Assembly (NCBI RefSeq): GCF_004137345.1
Contig: NZ_SDWV01000006.1
Location: forward strand, 62,001-126,000
Direction: 5' to 3'
Source of the DNA: Nocardioides zhouii
Lineage (GTDB): Bacteria; Actinomycetota; Actinomycetes; Propionibacteriales; Nocardioidaceae
Length of the DNA: 64,000 bases
Below the pieces are notes generated by a model. It was not told the DNA's origin. It saw only the letters and a list, made by a program, of their open reading frames with translations, and ran no database searches. Shown here piece by piece: positions 46,411-56,126 of the stretch (position 1 is the first letter of the stretch; each line of letters starts with the position of its first letter). Made by a program: the position numbers and the translations under genes.

Positions 46411-49400
46411 CTACCACGTCGCGGACCCGCTCGACTGCTGGCCGAAGAGTCCGTTGCCCCGACAGTTCACCGTGGCGCCGTTGGGGCTGTACCAGTCGGT
46501 CACCTGGGTCACCTGCCCGGAGCCGGTGGCGCTGAAGCTGTAGGTGCGCCACCCGGAGTAAGAGTTCCAGCCGAGCGACACCGAGCAGGTGAAGCCCTCG
46601 TAGAAGCCGGAGACCGCGAAGCTGACGAACCCGCAGGACGCCACGTCGCAGGCGGGCGGCTTGTTGTTGCCGGGGCCGTCCCAGCAGTTGTTGCCTCCGT
46701 CGGAGTCGCCGTCGTTGCACGCAGTGCCCTTGGTGACCGACACCCCGGGAGCGGGTACGCCGCTGGTGGCCCGGTTGTCGCGGTAGGCCTCGCCACGACC
46801 CGCCGGCGCACTGTCGCGCAGCCACACCTCGAGCCTGATCTGCTGGGCGAAGTCGGCCGTGGTGCCCGTGATGTTCCGGCTGAACGTGCCGGTCTCCGGG
46901 ATGTTGAGGACCTGCTCGGCGCCGCCGTCGATGCGGTAGTAGAGCTGGGTGGCGTCACCGTTGCTCGACCCGTTGACGGTCCAGGTGACGCTCTTGCCGT
47001 TGACCACCGGCGCGCCGATCTCGCTGAGCATCCCCTCGAGCCGTCCGAACGACTGGGCGCTCTGCTGCCCGCTGAGCGTGCAGCCGGCCGGCGCCTTCTC
47101 GTTGCACACGCGGAGCTGGATCTGGTACGGCTGCTCGTTGCTCGGCACCTGGATGCGCGTGGTGATCGGCCCGGTCTGCTGGTTGAAGATCCTGTTGACC
47201 AGTCCGCCGACCAGGATCTCGACCTTGCTCTGCGTGCCGCGCGAGTCCGGCACCGTGTACTGGAGCTGGAGCTCCTGGTTGTTGCCGGTGGGAGCCGCGG
47301 TGAACGCGCCCCACTGCGCCGGTCGGCCGACGGCCTCGATGGCCGTCCCCTCGCTGGGCTGGGAGCGGTTGCCGGGCTGGTTGGCGGCCACCACGCGGTA
47401 GGTGTAGGTGTACCCGTCGTACGGCACGCCGGCGTGGGTGCAGGTCAGGCTGGCGAGCTTCTGGCAGCCCGGCACCGAGCCCGACGTGACGCCGTTGGTG
47501 TAGGTGACGGTGTAGACCGTCGGCCCCAACCCCTCGGGCAGGACCGCCTGCCAGCCGATCCTCAGGTCCGTCTGGTTCGACCCGGCCTCGAGGTCCGTCA
47601 CGGTGGGGGCGGGCGGCGCCGGCGGCGTGCCCAGCGGCTGGAACTCGGCGGACGACCGGGGCGCGGAGTAGTCGACCTTGTTCTGCGCCTTGATCGTGAA
47701 GACGTACTTCTCGTTGTTGTTGAGTCCCTGGGCCTTGAAGGTGGTCGTGTTGCCCGGCACGGTGCCCTGGCCACCGACCCATGTGATCGTGTAGTCGAGG
47801 ATCCGCGACGTCGTCGAGGGCTTGTCCCAGGCGATGGTGACCTCGCCGTCACCCTGGGCCTGCAACCGGATGTTCTGCACGCGACCGGGCTCGGTGTCGG
47901 CCCGCGCCGTGCGCGACAGGTCGCTGTAGTCGCTGGCGCCGACGCGGTTGAACGCCCGCACCCGGAAGTTGTAGTTGCCACCGGTCTTGAGCTTGCGGAA
48001 GACGCACTCGTTGGTGTCGCACCGCTGGGTGGCGCCCTTCCGCTCCTCCTTGACCTCGTAGTAGAGGATCGGCGCTCCGCCGTCGTCGTCGGGCGGCTCC
48101 CACGACATCTTGATGGTGTCGACCTCGTCGGAGACCGGGTAGGGGCGCGGCTCGCCCGGCGACGACGGGACGCCGATGACCTGGAACTCGACCCGCGCCT
48201 CGGCACGGCGCTCGGCCGGCGGGTCCGAGGAATTGATGTCGCTGACGACGAGCCGGAACGAGGCCTCCACACCGCGGGCGTCCTTGCTCGCGGTCAGGGT
48301 GAGCCTGCTGCCCTCGGTGGTGGCGCGCACGTCGGGACTGCCGGTGCTCACGACCGACACGATCGTCGGGTCGGGGTCGGACACCCCTGCCTCGAGGTAG
48401 GCGGCGATGTCGAAGGTGCGGCTCTCGCCGGCCTCCATCGTCTCCACCTTGATGGGGTTCATGGTCGGGGGCGGCGCCTGCGCGAGGCGGAAGCGCACCT
48501 CTTCGGTGTTGCTGTCCCCGGCGCGCACGGACAGCACGGCCTCGCCGCCCTGCGTTGCGGAGTCCGACGCGGTGACGGCGACGACCGAGCCGTCGGGGCT
48601 GTTGACGTCGACGCCGTCGACGGACGTGCTCCACTCGGCGGCGTACTCCAGGCCCGCGGCATCGCGCGGGTCGGGCGTGAACACCTTGCAGAAGGTGGCG
48701 ATGTCGAGGTCGTACTGCTGGCCGGCGGAGATCGGCACCACCGACGAGGGGCACTCGAGCTCGGGCTTGTCGTCGCCGACCTGGACCGGGATGGACAGGA
48801 GCACGGTCGCGCCGTCGTCCGTGGTCGTGGTGTCCTCGTTGCCGTTCTCGTCGGTGGCGGTGGTGACCTCGACCAGCACGGCACCAGGGCCGCGGAAGCT
48901 GTCCGGGGCCGAGAGCGTGAAGCCGCGGTCGCCGTCCGGCCCCACGTTGAGCACGGTGGGCGAGGCCGACCAGGAGCGTCGGCCCGACGCGAGCCGGACG
49001 TCGGCGCCGTCGGGAGCGGCGATGTAGTCGGCGATCTTGCCTGTCGTGGTGTCGCCGGAGTCGAGCGTGATGAGCGAGTCCTCGATGACGTACGGCAGCC
49101 CGGTGCCGGTCGGCGGGATGTAGACCGAGGCGGTCGTCGAGGCGCCGTCGCCGTCCTCGACGACGAAGGGCAGGACCTTGGGCGCGGCACCGCGGTCGGC
49201 CCGTACGGACACGCCGTCCACGACGGTGGCCGACTCGTCGCCGCTCACGTCCGCGACGGAGAGGTCGTCGACGGAGCCGTCGGGGTCGTACGCGCCCTCG
49301 AGCACGTCGACCACGACGCTGCCGCTGTCGTTCACGCGGCCGAAGGCGTCGTAGACGATCGGCGGGTTGTTGAAGCCCTCGGAGGTGTCGAGCGTCATCG

Positions 49401-52400
49401 TCGCCCGCGACTCGCTCAGGCCGTTGGAGACGCTGTAGACGATCACGACCGGGGGCGCGTCAGCCGTGGCCGGCGCCGGCACGGTCACCAGGTTGGTCAC
49501 CGGGTCGCGCTTCGCGTCGGCCGGCGCGTCGAGGAGGGTGACCTCGACCGCGTCGCCCGGGGCGACGAAGTCGTTGGCGAGCGGGTCGAACGTCGCCGTC
49601 CGCCCGGGCGCCACCGTCAGCCGGTCGTCGACCGCGAGCGGAGGCTGGGGCTGGCCGGGCTCCACGACCGCGACCCGAACGGTGCCGGTCGCGAAGGCGC
49701 CCTGCGAGTCGACCACGGAGTAGGTGAACTCGTCGGTGCCGACGGTGCGCGGGTAGGCCTGGTACTGAAGGAAGTTGCCGCCGTAGCTGACGATCCGGCC
49801 GAGCCGGGGTGCGGACGTGATGCCCGTGACCGTCACCGGGTCGCCGTTGCGGTCGACCCCGGTGCCCGGGACCCGGACCTTCGCGAAGTCGCCCGACACG
49901 ACACGGCTCTCGAGCGTCGGCGGCTCCGGCGGGTCGTTGGGGTCGTCCTGCGGGACGACCGTCACGCGCAGGACGCCGTTGGCCTTCTGGCCCTCGAGGT
50001 TCTTCGCGACGTAGGTGATCTCGTAGGTGTCGCGCTCCTTGAGGTTGTCGGGCGCGACGTAGCGCACGACTCGCCCCGAGACGAAGGCGCGGCCGACGTC
50101 ACCGGTGACGTCGACCGGAGCGACGACCTCGAGCTCACCGGGTGTCTCGCTGTCGACGAGGTCGCTGACCAGCGTCAGCCGGTCGCCGGCCGGGGAGACG
50201 TCGTTGTCCAGCACCGGGGCGCTCACCGACGAGCCGGCCCGGACGACGACCCGGTCCCCCGCCGTGATCGGCGTGTTGTCGGCGGGGGCGTCCCGCTGGA
50301 TCACCACGACCTCGCCCTGCACGCCGGAGCTGGTGCCGTTGGTGATCGTGTACGAGACGGTCTGGGTCCTGGGCGAGAGGTCGGGCTGGACCGCGGAGAT
50401 GCGGAGCCACCGGCCCTCGATGATGGCGACGTCGAGCTGGCCGGCGCGGTCGCCGGCCGCGCGCAGGGTGACGAGGACCCCGCCGGCCGGGTCGAGGTCG
50501 TTGGCCAGCACGTCGACGATGCCGGGGGCCTGGCCGTAGACCGTGAGGGTGTCCGGCATCGCGACGGGGTCCGCCGCGCGCTTGGGGCGGGGCTTCACGT
50601 CGACCCGGATCGTGCCCGCGTCGAGGTCGGCGTTGCCGTAGCCGGCGTCGTAGGTGAGGAAGTAGGTGCCCGGTTGGTCCCCGGTGAAGGTCAGCTGGCC
50701 GGACTCGAGGTCGGAGACGACCTTGGCGCCGGGCTGCTGCGGGACCTTCCCGCCGAGGCTGAGCTCGGCGTTCGGGGTGTTGGGGTCCGAGCCGGGGAGG
50801 TCGTTGAGCAGCGGGCGGATCTTGATCGGCTTGCCGACCTCACCGCGTACGACGTCGGGCTCGGCGCTGGGCGGGAACGTGTCCTGGTCCTTGGGCGCCT
50901 GCACCTGGAAGGTCAGCGACTTCTTCACCGGCGCGGACCGACCGTCGGTCACGGCGAACTCCACGCGCACCGCCTGCGCACCCTCGACGGCGGAGGTCGG
51001 GGCGGTGAAGCGGATCCGGCCGTCGGCGGTGGTGCGGGCCGCGGCACCGGTCTCGGTGCCACCCACCGCCCGCGCCGAGTCGAGCAGCAGAGTGTCGCCG
51101 TCGCGGTCGTCGCGCCAGTCGGCGAGGACCGGCACCGCCAGCGCGCCGCCGTGCGGCACGCGGTAGACCGGCTTGCGGTAGCCCTCGCGCAGCTCCGGGG
51201 CCTCGTTCTCCTGGCCGTCGCGTACGTCGACGCTCACGGCCGCGCGCGCCGACAGCCCGTTGCGGCCGTCGTCGATGAAGTAGTCGAAGGTCGCGGGCCG
51301 GGCCTTCGCCGGCATCTGCAGGATCAGGGTCTGCCCGTCCGGGCTGATCTCGACGCGGGCACCGCCGGAGGGCTGGTCGACGTCGACGATGCTGAGCAGC
51401 CGGCCCTCGGGCGCCGCGTCGTTGTCGAGCGGGTGCAGCACCGTCGTACGACCGGCACGCACGCCGTAGGAGTCGGGCTTGGCCGTCGGAGGTCGGCGAT
51501 CGGCCTCGCTCGGGTTCTCGTTCTCGTTCTCGTCGTCCTCGTTCTTCTTCTTGGAGGTGAAGTCCTCCCAGTTGTCGATCCTGGCCGGACGCTCGTCCGT
51601 CACGTCCCAGACCGTGCCGCTGTTGGCGTCGTTGAGGACGATCTCGCCGCGGTTGACCCGGAACGCGAGGCTGGTCGCGTCGCCGTCCAGCGGCTGGGGG
51701 TCGGCGGCCTGCGACCCGCACTGCTGCGCCACCGCACCCAGTCCGCCGGACCACGCCCCGAACACGCAGGGGCCGAGGCGGACCGGTCGTACGGCCGTCC
51801 CGGAGCTCGTGGCGACGGTCGTGACCTCGCCCGAGTCGAGGTCGACGCTGAGCAGCGACTCCGGGGTGCCGACGAGCACGGCGTCGAAAGAGGGGCCGGC
51901 CTGCTGGAGGACGCTTCCGGCGGGCACGGAGGCGGTCGCGCCGTCGACGACGCTGAGCACGCCGGAGTCGGAGTCGACGGTGACGACGCGTTCGCCCACG
52001 GTGGTCACGTCGCTGACCTGCCCGGCATCGCCCGGCAGGTCCCTCGTCGTCGCCTTGCCGAAGCCCGCTCCGGCCGGCGCCGGCGCGAGGGTGGTCACCG
52101 TGGCGTCGTCGGCCGATGTCACCACGATGGTGCCGCCCTGGCTCACCTCGAGCGCGGCACCGGCGCCGGCCTCGGCGATCGCCTCGGACTGCCGGTCGAC
52201 GGAGCTCATCACCGGCTTGCCGACCTCGCGGTCGTAGCGGACGGCCCAGACCTCGCCGGTCTCGGCGTCGACGCTGGCGAGGGTCCCACCGCCCATCGCG
52301 ACGGCACCGGACGACGGCACGGCCGCGGACCCTCCGTCCTGGAGCTCGAGGCGGCTGGTCTCGATGGACTGGCCGCGGGCGGAGTCGACGCTGAGGGTGA

Positions 52401-52674
52401 CGACCGCGGCGCCGTCCTGGACGACATCGAGCCGCGTCTTCCCGTCCTCGCTCGGCACCACGCCGTCGAGCTGGTTGATCGGCTTGTTGAGCCGGCCCGA
52501 CCAGCCCTTCTTGCCGTTCACGACCCAGACGCCACCGTCGTTGAGCTCGGCCTCGTGCTTCTTGTACCCGTTCGCCGTGACGGCGTAGCCGACCACGGCG
52601 GCGCCGGCGATCGCCAGTGCGACACCCGAGGCGATGCCCACCCGGTGCCGACGCACGAAAGTCGCTCGCGCCAC
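46411..52674 (-). CDS. Giant membrane-anchored Ig-like / fibronectin type III surface protein
   Basis: The 2087-residue protein has a short basic N-terminus and one transmembrane helix (about residues 12-34). A propeller-like region with repeated SVD/DxxSG blades follows (about 40-370), then an acidic Asn/Glu linker. About ten tandem Ig-like/cadherin-like modules follow (about 390-1500), marked by LDNDAAPEG, LANDLDPAGG, LDNDVSPAGD and LANDFVAPGD. Next are fibronectin III modules (about 1500-1780, KMSWEPPDDDGGAPILYYEV), another beta region, and a cysteine-rich end (about 1980-2087). There is no LPxTG motif. The GTG start follows AAGGGGGA; an extra 127 codons upstream are non-coding. It is divergent from the FHA-kinase operon and probably the surface substrate of the cluster. 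Confidence 0.88.
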   Translation of the reverse strand: MARATFVRRHRVGIASGVALAIAGAAVVGYAVTANGYKKHEAELNDGGVWVVNGKKGWSGRLNKPINQLDGVVPSEDGKTRLDVVQDGAAVVTLSVDSARGQSIETSRLELQDGGSAAVPSSGAVAMGGGTLASVDAETGEVWAVRYDREVGKPVMSSVDRQSEAIAEAGAGAALEVSQGGTIVVTSADDATVTTLAPAPAGAGFGKATTRDLPGDAGQVSDVTTVGERVVTVDSDSGVLSVVDGATASVPAGSVLQQAGPSFDAVLVGTPESLLSVDLDSGEVTTVATSSGTAVRPVRLGPCVFGAWSGGLGAVAQQCGSQAADPQPLDGDATSLAFRVNRGEIVLNDANSGTVWDVTDERPARIDNWEDFTSKKKNEDDENENENPSEADRRPPTAKPDSYGVRAGRTTVLHPLDNDAAPEGRLLSIVDVDQPSGGARVEISPDGQTLILQMPAKARPATFDYFIDDGRNGLSARAAVSVDVRDGQENEAPELREGYRKPVYRVPHGGALAVPVLADWRDDRDGDTLLLDSARAVGGTETGAAARTTADGRIRFTAPTSAVEGAQAVRVEFAVTDGRSAPVKKSLTFQVQAPKDQDTFPPSAEPDVVRGEVGKPIKIRPLLNDLPGSDPNTPNAELSLGGKVPQQPGAKVVSDLESGQLTFTGDQPGTYFLTYDAGYGNADLDAGTIRVDVKPRPKRAADPVAMPDTLTVYGQAPGIVDVLANDLDPAGGVLVTLRAAGDRAGQLDVAIIEGRWLRISAVQPDLSPRTQTVSYTITNGTSSGVQGEVVVIQRDAPADNTPITAGDRVVVRAGSSVSAPVLDNDVSPAGDRLTLVSDLVDSETPGELEVVAPVDVTGDVGRAFVSGRVVRYVAPDNLKERDTYEITYVAKNLEGQKANGVLRVTVVPQDDPNDPPEPPTLESRVVSGDFAKVRVPGTGVDRNGDPVTVTGITSAPRLGRIVSYGGNFLQYQAYPRTVGTDEFTYSVVDSQGAFATGTVRVAVVEPGQPQPPLAVDDRLTVAPGRTATFDPLANDFVAPGDAVEVTLLDAPADAKRDPVTNLVTVPAPATADAPPVVIVYSVSNGLSESRATMTLDTSEGFNNPPIVYDAFGRVNDSGSVVVDVLEGAYDPDGSVDDLSVADVSGDESATVVDGVSVRADRGAAPKVLPFVVEDGDGASTTASVYIPPTGTGLPYVIEDSLITLDSGDTTTGKIADYIAAPDGADVRLASGRRSWSASPTVLNVGPDGDRGFTLSAPDSFRGPGAVLVEVTTATDENGNEDTTTTDDGATVLLSIPVQVGDDKPELECPSSVVPISAGQQYDLDIATFCKVFTPDPRDAAGLEYAAEWSTSVDGVDVNSPDGSVVAVTASDSATQGGEAVLSVRAGDSNTEEVRFRLAQAPPPTMNPIKVETMEAGESRTFDIAAYLEAGVSDPDPTIVSVVSTGSPDVRATTEGSRLTLTASKDARGVEASFRLVVSDINSSDPPAERRAEARVEFQVIGVPSSPGEPRPYPVSDEVDTIKMSWEPPDDDGGAPILYYEVKEERKGATQRCDTNECVFRKLKTGGNYNFRVRAFNRVGASDYSDLSRTARADTEPGRVQNIRLQAQGDGEVTIAWDKPSTTSRILDYTITWVGGQGTVPGNTTTFKAQGLNNNEKYVFTIKAQNKVDYSAPRSSAEFQPLGTPPAPPAPTVTDLEAGSNQTDLRIGWQAVLPEGLGPTVYTVTYTNGVTSGSVPGCQKLASLTCTHAGVPYDGYTYTYRVVAANQPGNRSQPSEGTAIEAVGRPAQWGAFTAAPTGNNQELQLQYTVPDSRGTQSKVEILVGGLVNRIFNQQTGPITTRIQVPSNEQPYQIQLRVCNEKAPAGCTLSGQQSAQSFGRLEGMLSEIGAPVVNGKSVTWTVNGSSNGDATQLYYRIDGGAEQVLNIPETGTFSRNITGTTADFAQQIRLEVWLRDSAPAGRGEAYRDNRATSGVPAPGVSVTKGTACNDGDSDGGNNCWDGPGNNKPPACDVASCGFVSFAVSGFYEGFTCSVSLGWNSYSGWRTYSFSATGSGQVTQVTDWYSPNGATVNCRGNGLFGQQSSGSATW

Positions 52675-52728
52675 GCCATTCCCCCTTGGCCCCCCGAATG
52701 ACGTGCGCCCGCCGCAGTCACCCAGAGG

Positions 52729-52758
52729 ACAGTATGTAGGCAGTGCGGGTTCCGACAA
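52729..52758 (-). promoter_or_regulatory. Promoter of the giant Ig-like gene and MoxR arm
   Basis: On the minus strand TTGTCG (52753-52758) and TACTGT (52729-52734) are 18 bp apart. The resulting leader of about 48 nt contains the ribosome-binding site before the GTG at 52674. Confidence 0.5.
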
Positions 52759-52831
52759 GTCGCGACCGCGTGCGCCGGACGGGTGCGATGGGTGATGATG
52801 GACGCGTGGGCGCGTACGAGGGGAGCCGACG

Positions 52832-54031
52832 TTGATCGTGGACGCGAGGTACACCAGTGGGGCTGGTGTGCTTCTCGGGAGTGGCGCCCACTGGGTGCTG
52901 CTGACCGATCCGGCAGACGAGCAGATCGTCCAGGACATCTGGGACGTGCTCTCCATGACCGCGCCCGCCGGCTCCACGATCGTCGAGCGCGTGCTGGCCA
53001 TCGTCGAGAAGGCCTTCGACGGTGACCCGCCCGGATTGGCCGTCGTCGACTTCACCTCAGGCGCCTCGACCTCCCTCTCGCGCGGCGCCGGTCACGTACG
53101 ACTGGTGGGGCCCGGACGCGTGCTGAGCCTCGATGGCGGCGCCGATCCCGACGAGCTCAGCCCCACGCGCCGGCTCGTCGGCGGCGTCGTGGCGGCCCAG
53201 CGCGTCGAGCTCCGGCCGATCTCGACCCGCACCGCTCCGGCGCACCACGCCCAGGAGGTGGAGGCGCCGAGCCCGTCCGCCGCCATGATCGACGGGATCC
53301 CGGCCTCGATCCTCGCCGCCAAGGGGCCCGATGGTCCGCCGCCGCGCACCCGGGTCCGCCGGCGCACGGACGACACCGGCCCGGTGACCGACACGTCCGA
53401 GCCCGACCCGCTGCTCGCGGAGCGCATCGAGGAGGGCACCCGCACCACGATCCGGACGCCGTCCGAGCCGCACAGCGCGCCCGGGGCCCTCCCGGCCGGC
53501 GACGACGTGGATGACCACGACGGCTCCACGACCTTCCGGCCCGCGCACCTCTCGCACAGCACGTCACCCACGGTGCTGGCAGTCAGCTGTCCGCTGGGCC
53601 ACCTCACGCCTCCCGCCGCACCTCAGTGCCGGGTGTGCCACCAGCGCGTAGCGCCGCAGGAACCGCGCCGGGTCGACCGCCCGACGCTGGGTGGCCTGCG
53701 GCTGCCGACCGGCGAGGTGGTGCCGCTCGACCGCGGCGTCGTCCTGGGCCGCAAGCCTGCGCCGGCCGACGGCAACACCGACTGGCCCCACCTCGTGCAC
53801 CTGCCCAAGGACCACTCGTTCGTCTCGCGCCAGCACCTCGAGATCGAGCTCGACGGCTGGGACGTCGTCGCCCGCGACCTCGACAGCCGGGGCGGCACGA
53901 CCATCGCCCCGCCGGGCCGGGAGCCGCAGCGGATGCGGCCCCGCGAGGCGTACGTCCTCGAGGCGGGCACCGTCCTCGACCTCGCGCAGGTCTACGCGGT
54001 CCGCTTCGAGACGGGGGCGGTTGCCCGGTGA
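52832..54031 (+). CDS. FHA-domain protein with a zinc-knuckle
   Basis: The 399-residue protein has an N-terminal globular domain of unknown type (about residues 1-130), a disordered middle rich in Pro, Thr and Arg, and a small zinc-binding knuckle. The knuckle uses Cys253, His257, Cys266 and Cys269 (CPLGH, CRVC). A C-terminal FHA domain follows (about 295-395) with VLGRKP, SFVSRQHLEIEL and DLDSRGGTTI. FHA domains bind phosphothreonine, so the kinase encoded next is the likely source of its ligand. The start is a TTG with GGGGAG upstream; a GTG two codons later is possible. It shares a GTGA overlap with the kinase gene. Confidence 0.88.
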   Translation: MIVDARYTSGAGVLLGSGAHWVLLTDPADEQIVQDIWDVLSMTAPAGSTIVERVLAIVEKAFDGDPPGLAVVDFTSGASTSLSRGAGHVRLVGPGRVLSLDGGADPDELSPTRRLVGGVVAAQRVELRPISTRTAPAHHAQEVEAPSPSAAMIDGIPASILAAKGPDGPPPRTRVRRRTDDTGPVTDTSEPDPLLAERIEEGTRTTIRTPSEPHSAPGALPAGDDVDDHDGSTTFRPAHLSHSTSPTVLAVSCPLGHLTPPAAPQCRVCHQRVAPQEPRRVDRPTLGGLRLPTGEVVPLDRGVVLGRKPAPADGNTDWPHLVHLPKDHSFVSRQHLEIELDGWDVVARDLDSRGGTTIAPPGREPQRMRPREAYVLEAGTVLDLAQVYAVRFETGAVAR

Positions 54032-55437
54032 GCGCCCCGGTCATCCCCGGGTTCGCGTTCGTCGAGCACCTGGGCAGCGGCGGTTTCGCCGACGTCTTCC
54101 TCTACGAGCAGCAGTGGCCCCGCCAGCGCGTCGCGGTCAAGGTCGTGCGACCCGACGTGCCCCTGACCGACCGGGAGAAGTACCTCTTCACCGCCGAGGC
54201 CAACGCGATGGCCCGGCTGGCCGACCACCCCTACATCGTCTCGGTGATCACCGCCGGCGTCACCGCCGAGGGCGGACGCCCGTTCCTGGTCATGCGCTAC
54301 TGCCCGCCGCCGGACCTCGGCGTGCGGGTGCGCTCCCACCCGATGGCGCCCGTCGACGCGGTGTCCACCGGCATCAAGCTCGCCAGCGCGATCGAGACGG
54401 CCCACCGCTCAGGGATCCTCCACCGCGACATCAAGCCCAGCAACGTCCTGGTCACCAGCTATCACGAGCCGGCCCTCACCGACTTCGGCATCGCCGGCCA
54501 CATGGCCGACGTCGAGGGCGACAACGACGTGCGGATCTCCTACCCCTGGTCGCCGCCCGAGCTCCTCGACGGCCGCTCCAACGGTTCGGTCGCCTCCGAC
54601 GTCTACTCCCTCGGCGCCACCATCTGGCACCTGCTCGTCGGCCGCTCGCCCTTCTCGATCCCGTCCGGTGACAACTCGACCCGCGCGCTCAGCGCGCGCA
54701 TCCTCCACGCCGCTCCCCCTGCCACCCAGCGCCCCGACGTCCCGCCGGCCCTCGACCGGCTGCTCCAGCAGTGCCTCGCCAAGCGGCCGGAGCACCGCCC
54801 GTCCAGCGCGCTCGAGCTCGCCCGGGCGCTGCAGCGGATCGAGTCGGCCGCGGGCTGGTCGCGCACCGCCGTGGCGGTCGAGGGCGACCGCCCCGACGCC
54901 TCCGTGGCGGCGCCGGAGGTCGCGGAGGCCCCGGAGGACGCGACGGCGATGAAGCCGGTGACGGTCATCTCGGCCAGCGGCCCCCGCCGCATCGCCGCCC
55001 AGGACCCGACGCCTGCGTCCACCGAGGACGACGACGAGACCAGTCGCGTGTCCGGACTGGTCTGGGCCGGCGTCGGCGCGCTCGTGCTGGCACTCCTCGT
55101 CGGCTTCCTCGTCTTCCGCGGTGACGGACGCGGCGAGGACCCCGGCGTCGTCGTGCCGACCGAGTCACTGGTGCCGAGCAGCGTCCTGCCCGACGAGCTG
55201 ACCGCCGCGCCGACGCTCACCGGCAGGCGTACGCCGCGCGGCGTGGTGTTCGAGTGGAACCCGCCGGTCCCGGTCGAGCCCGGCGACTCGTTCAGCTATC
55301 ACCGCGACGACACCGACGACTACGGCACCACGACCAAGCAGCAGCTGCTCGTACGCACCGACCGCCCGGTCTGCCTCGACCTGCGGATGCGCCGCGGGTC
55401 CGACAACTCGCCGAGCGCGAGCGAGTGCGTGTCATGA
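54028..55437 (+). CDS. Transmembrane Ser/Thr protein kinase (PknB-like)
   Basis: The 469-residue protein has a complete kinase domain (about residues 8-275). The glycine loop is LGSGGFADVF (G16, G18), with catalytic Lys38, Glu57, HRDIKPSN (Asp134) and DFG (Asp152). A juxtamembrane stretch and one transmembrane helix (about 341-365) follow, then an extracytoplasmic tail of about 100 residues with two cysteines. It has no PASTA repeats; the tail TGRRTPRGVVFEWNPP resembles a fibronectin-like module. It is coupled to the FHA gene (GTGA) and to the HNH nuclease gene (ATGA). Probable targets include the FHA protein and parts of the MoxR cluster; that is inference. Confidence 0.93.
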   Translation: MSAPVIPGFAFVEHLGSGGFADVFLYEQQWPRQRVAVKVVRPDVPLTDREKYLFTAEANAMARLADHPYIVSVITAGVTAEGGRPFLVMRYCPPPDLGVRVRSHPMAPVDAVSTGIKLASAIETAHRSGILHRDIKPSNVLVTSYHEPALTDFGIAGHMADVEGDNDVRISYPWSPPELLDGRSNGSVASDVYSLGATIWHLLVGRSPFSIPSGDNSTRALSARILHAAPPATQRPDVPPALDRLLQQCLAKRPEHRPSSALELARALQRIESAAGWSRTAVAVEGDRPDASVAAPEVAEAPEDATAMKPVTVISASGPRRIAAQDPTPASTEDDDETSRVSGLVWAGVGALVLALLVGFLVFRGDGRGEDPGVVVPTESLVPSSVLPDELTAAPTLTGRRTPRGVVFEWNPPVPVEPGDSFSYHRDDTDDYGTTTKQQLLVRTDRPVCLDLRMRRGSDNSPSASECVS

Positions 55438-56111
55438 GGCTGCTGGTGGCGGCCGCGTGCGCCGTGCTGATGGCGGCACCGGCCACTGCCGCCGCGACAC
55501 CGGACGCCGCGTCGCGGGCCACCCCCGGCGAGGAGCGGATCCTCGACCTCCTCGAGCGCGCCCGCATCGTCGACGAGATCGACTACCAGCCCGGCTACGA
55601 CCGGGACTGCGACCCCGGCGGATGCGTCTTCGGCGAGCCCTGGACCGACGACCACGACGGCCCGAAGGGGCACAACGGGTGCACCACCCGCGAGGACGTC
55701 CTGCTCATGCAGATGAAGGACATCGAGATGCGGTGGGGCTCGGAGTGCCGCATCTACGAGGCGCGGCTGCGCGATCCCTACTCGGGCGAGCGGATGACGT
55801 GGCGCGACGACGGCTACTACATCTCCATCGACCACATCTACCCGCTGGCCCGGGCCTGGCACGGCGGCGCGTGGGCGTGGCCGCTGCGCAGGCGGATCGC
55901 CTTCGCCAACGACGTACGCCGCGAGCTGCTCGCCGTGTCGGCGCGCACCAACGAGGCCAAGGAGGCCGACGGGCCCGCCGAGTGGCTGCCGCCGTGGCGC
56001 CGCTCGCACTGCGACTACGTACGCCGCTACGTCCGCGCGGCCGTGGCGTGGGACCTGCCCCTCACCACGGCCGACGCGGACGCCGTACGACGCGTCGCTG
56101 CCACGTGTTGA
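55434..56111 (+). CDS. Secreted HNH/DUF1524 (GmrSD C-terminal type) nuclease
   Basis: The 225-residue protein has a signal peptide (about residues 1-20, LLVAAACAVLMAAPATA). Its single domain has GCTTREDVLLMQ, the catalytic SIDHIYPLARAW (Asp133, His134), and the conserved FANDVRRELLAVSARTNEAK and PAEWLPP. This is the DUF1524 HNH pattern found in the GmrD part of type IV restriction enzymes and in many exported actinobacterial nucleases. It would cut nucleic acid outside the cell. Its ATG overlaps the kinase stop by ATGA, so it is the last gene of the FHA-kinase operon. It is convergent with the TerC gene, 15 nt apart. Confidence 0.88.
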   Translation: MRLLVAAACAVLMAAPATAAATPDAASRATPGEERILDLLERARIVDEIDYQPGYDRDCDPGGCVFGEPWTDDHDGPKGHNGCTTREDVLLMQMKDIEMRWGSECRIYEARLRDPYSGERMTWRDDGYYISIDHIYPLARAWHGGAWAWPLRRRIAFANDVRRELLAVSARTNEAKEADGPAEWLPPWRRSHCDYVRRYVRAAVAWDLPLTTADADAVRRVAATC

Positions 56112-56126
56112 CGCCGAGCCTGCTGA

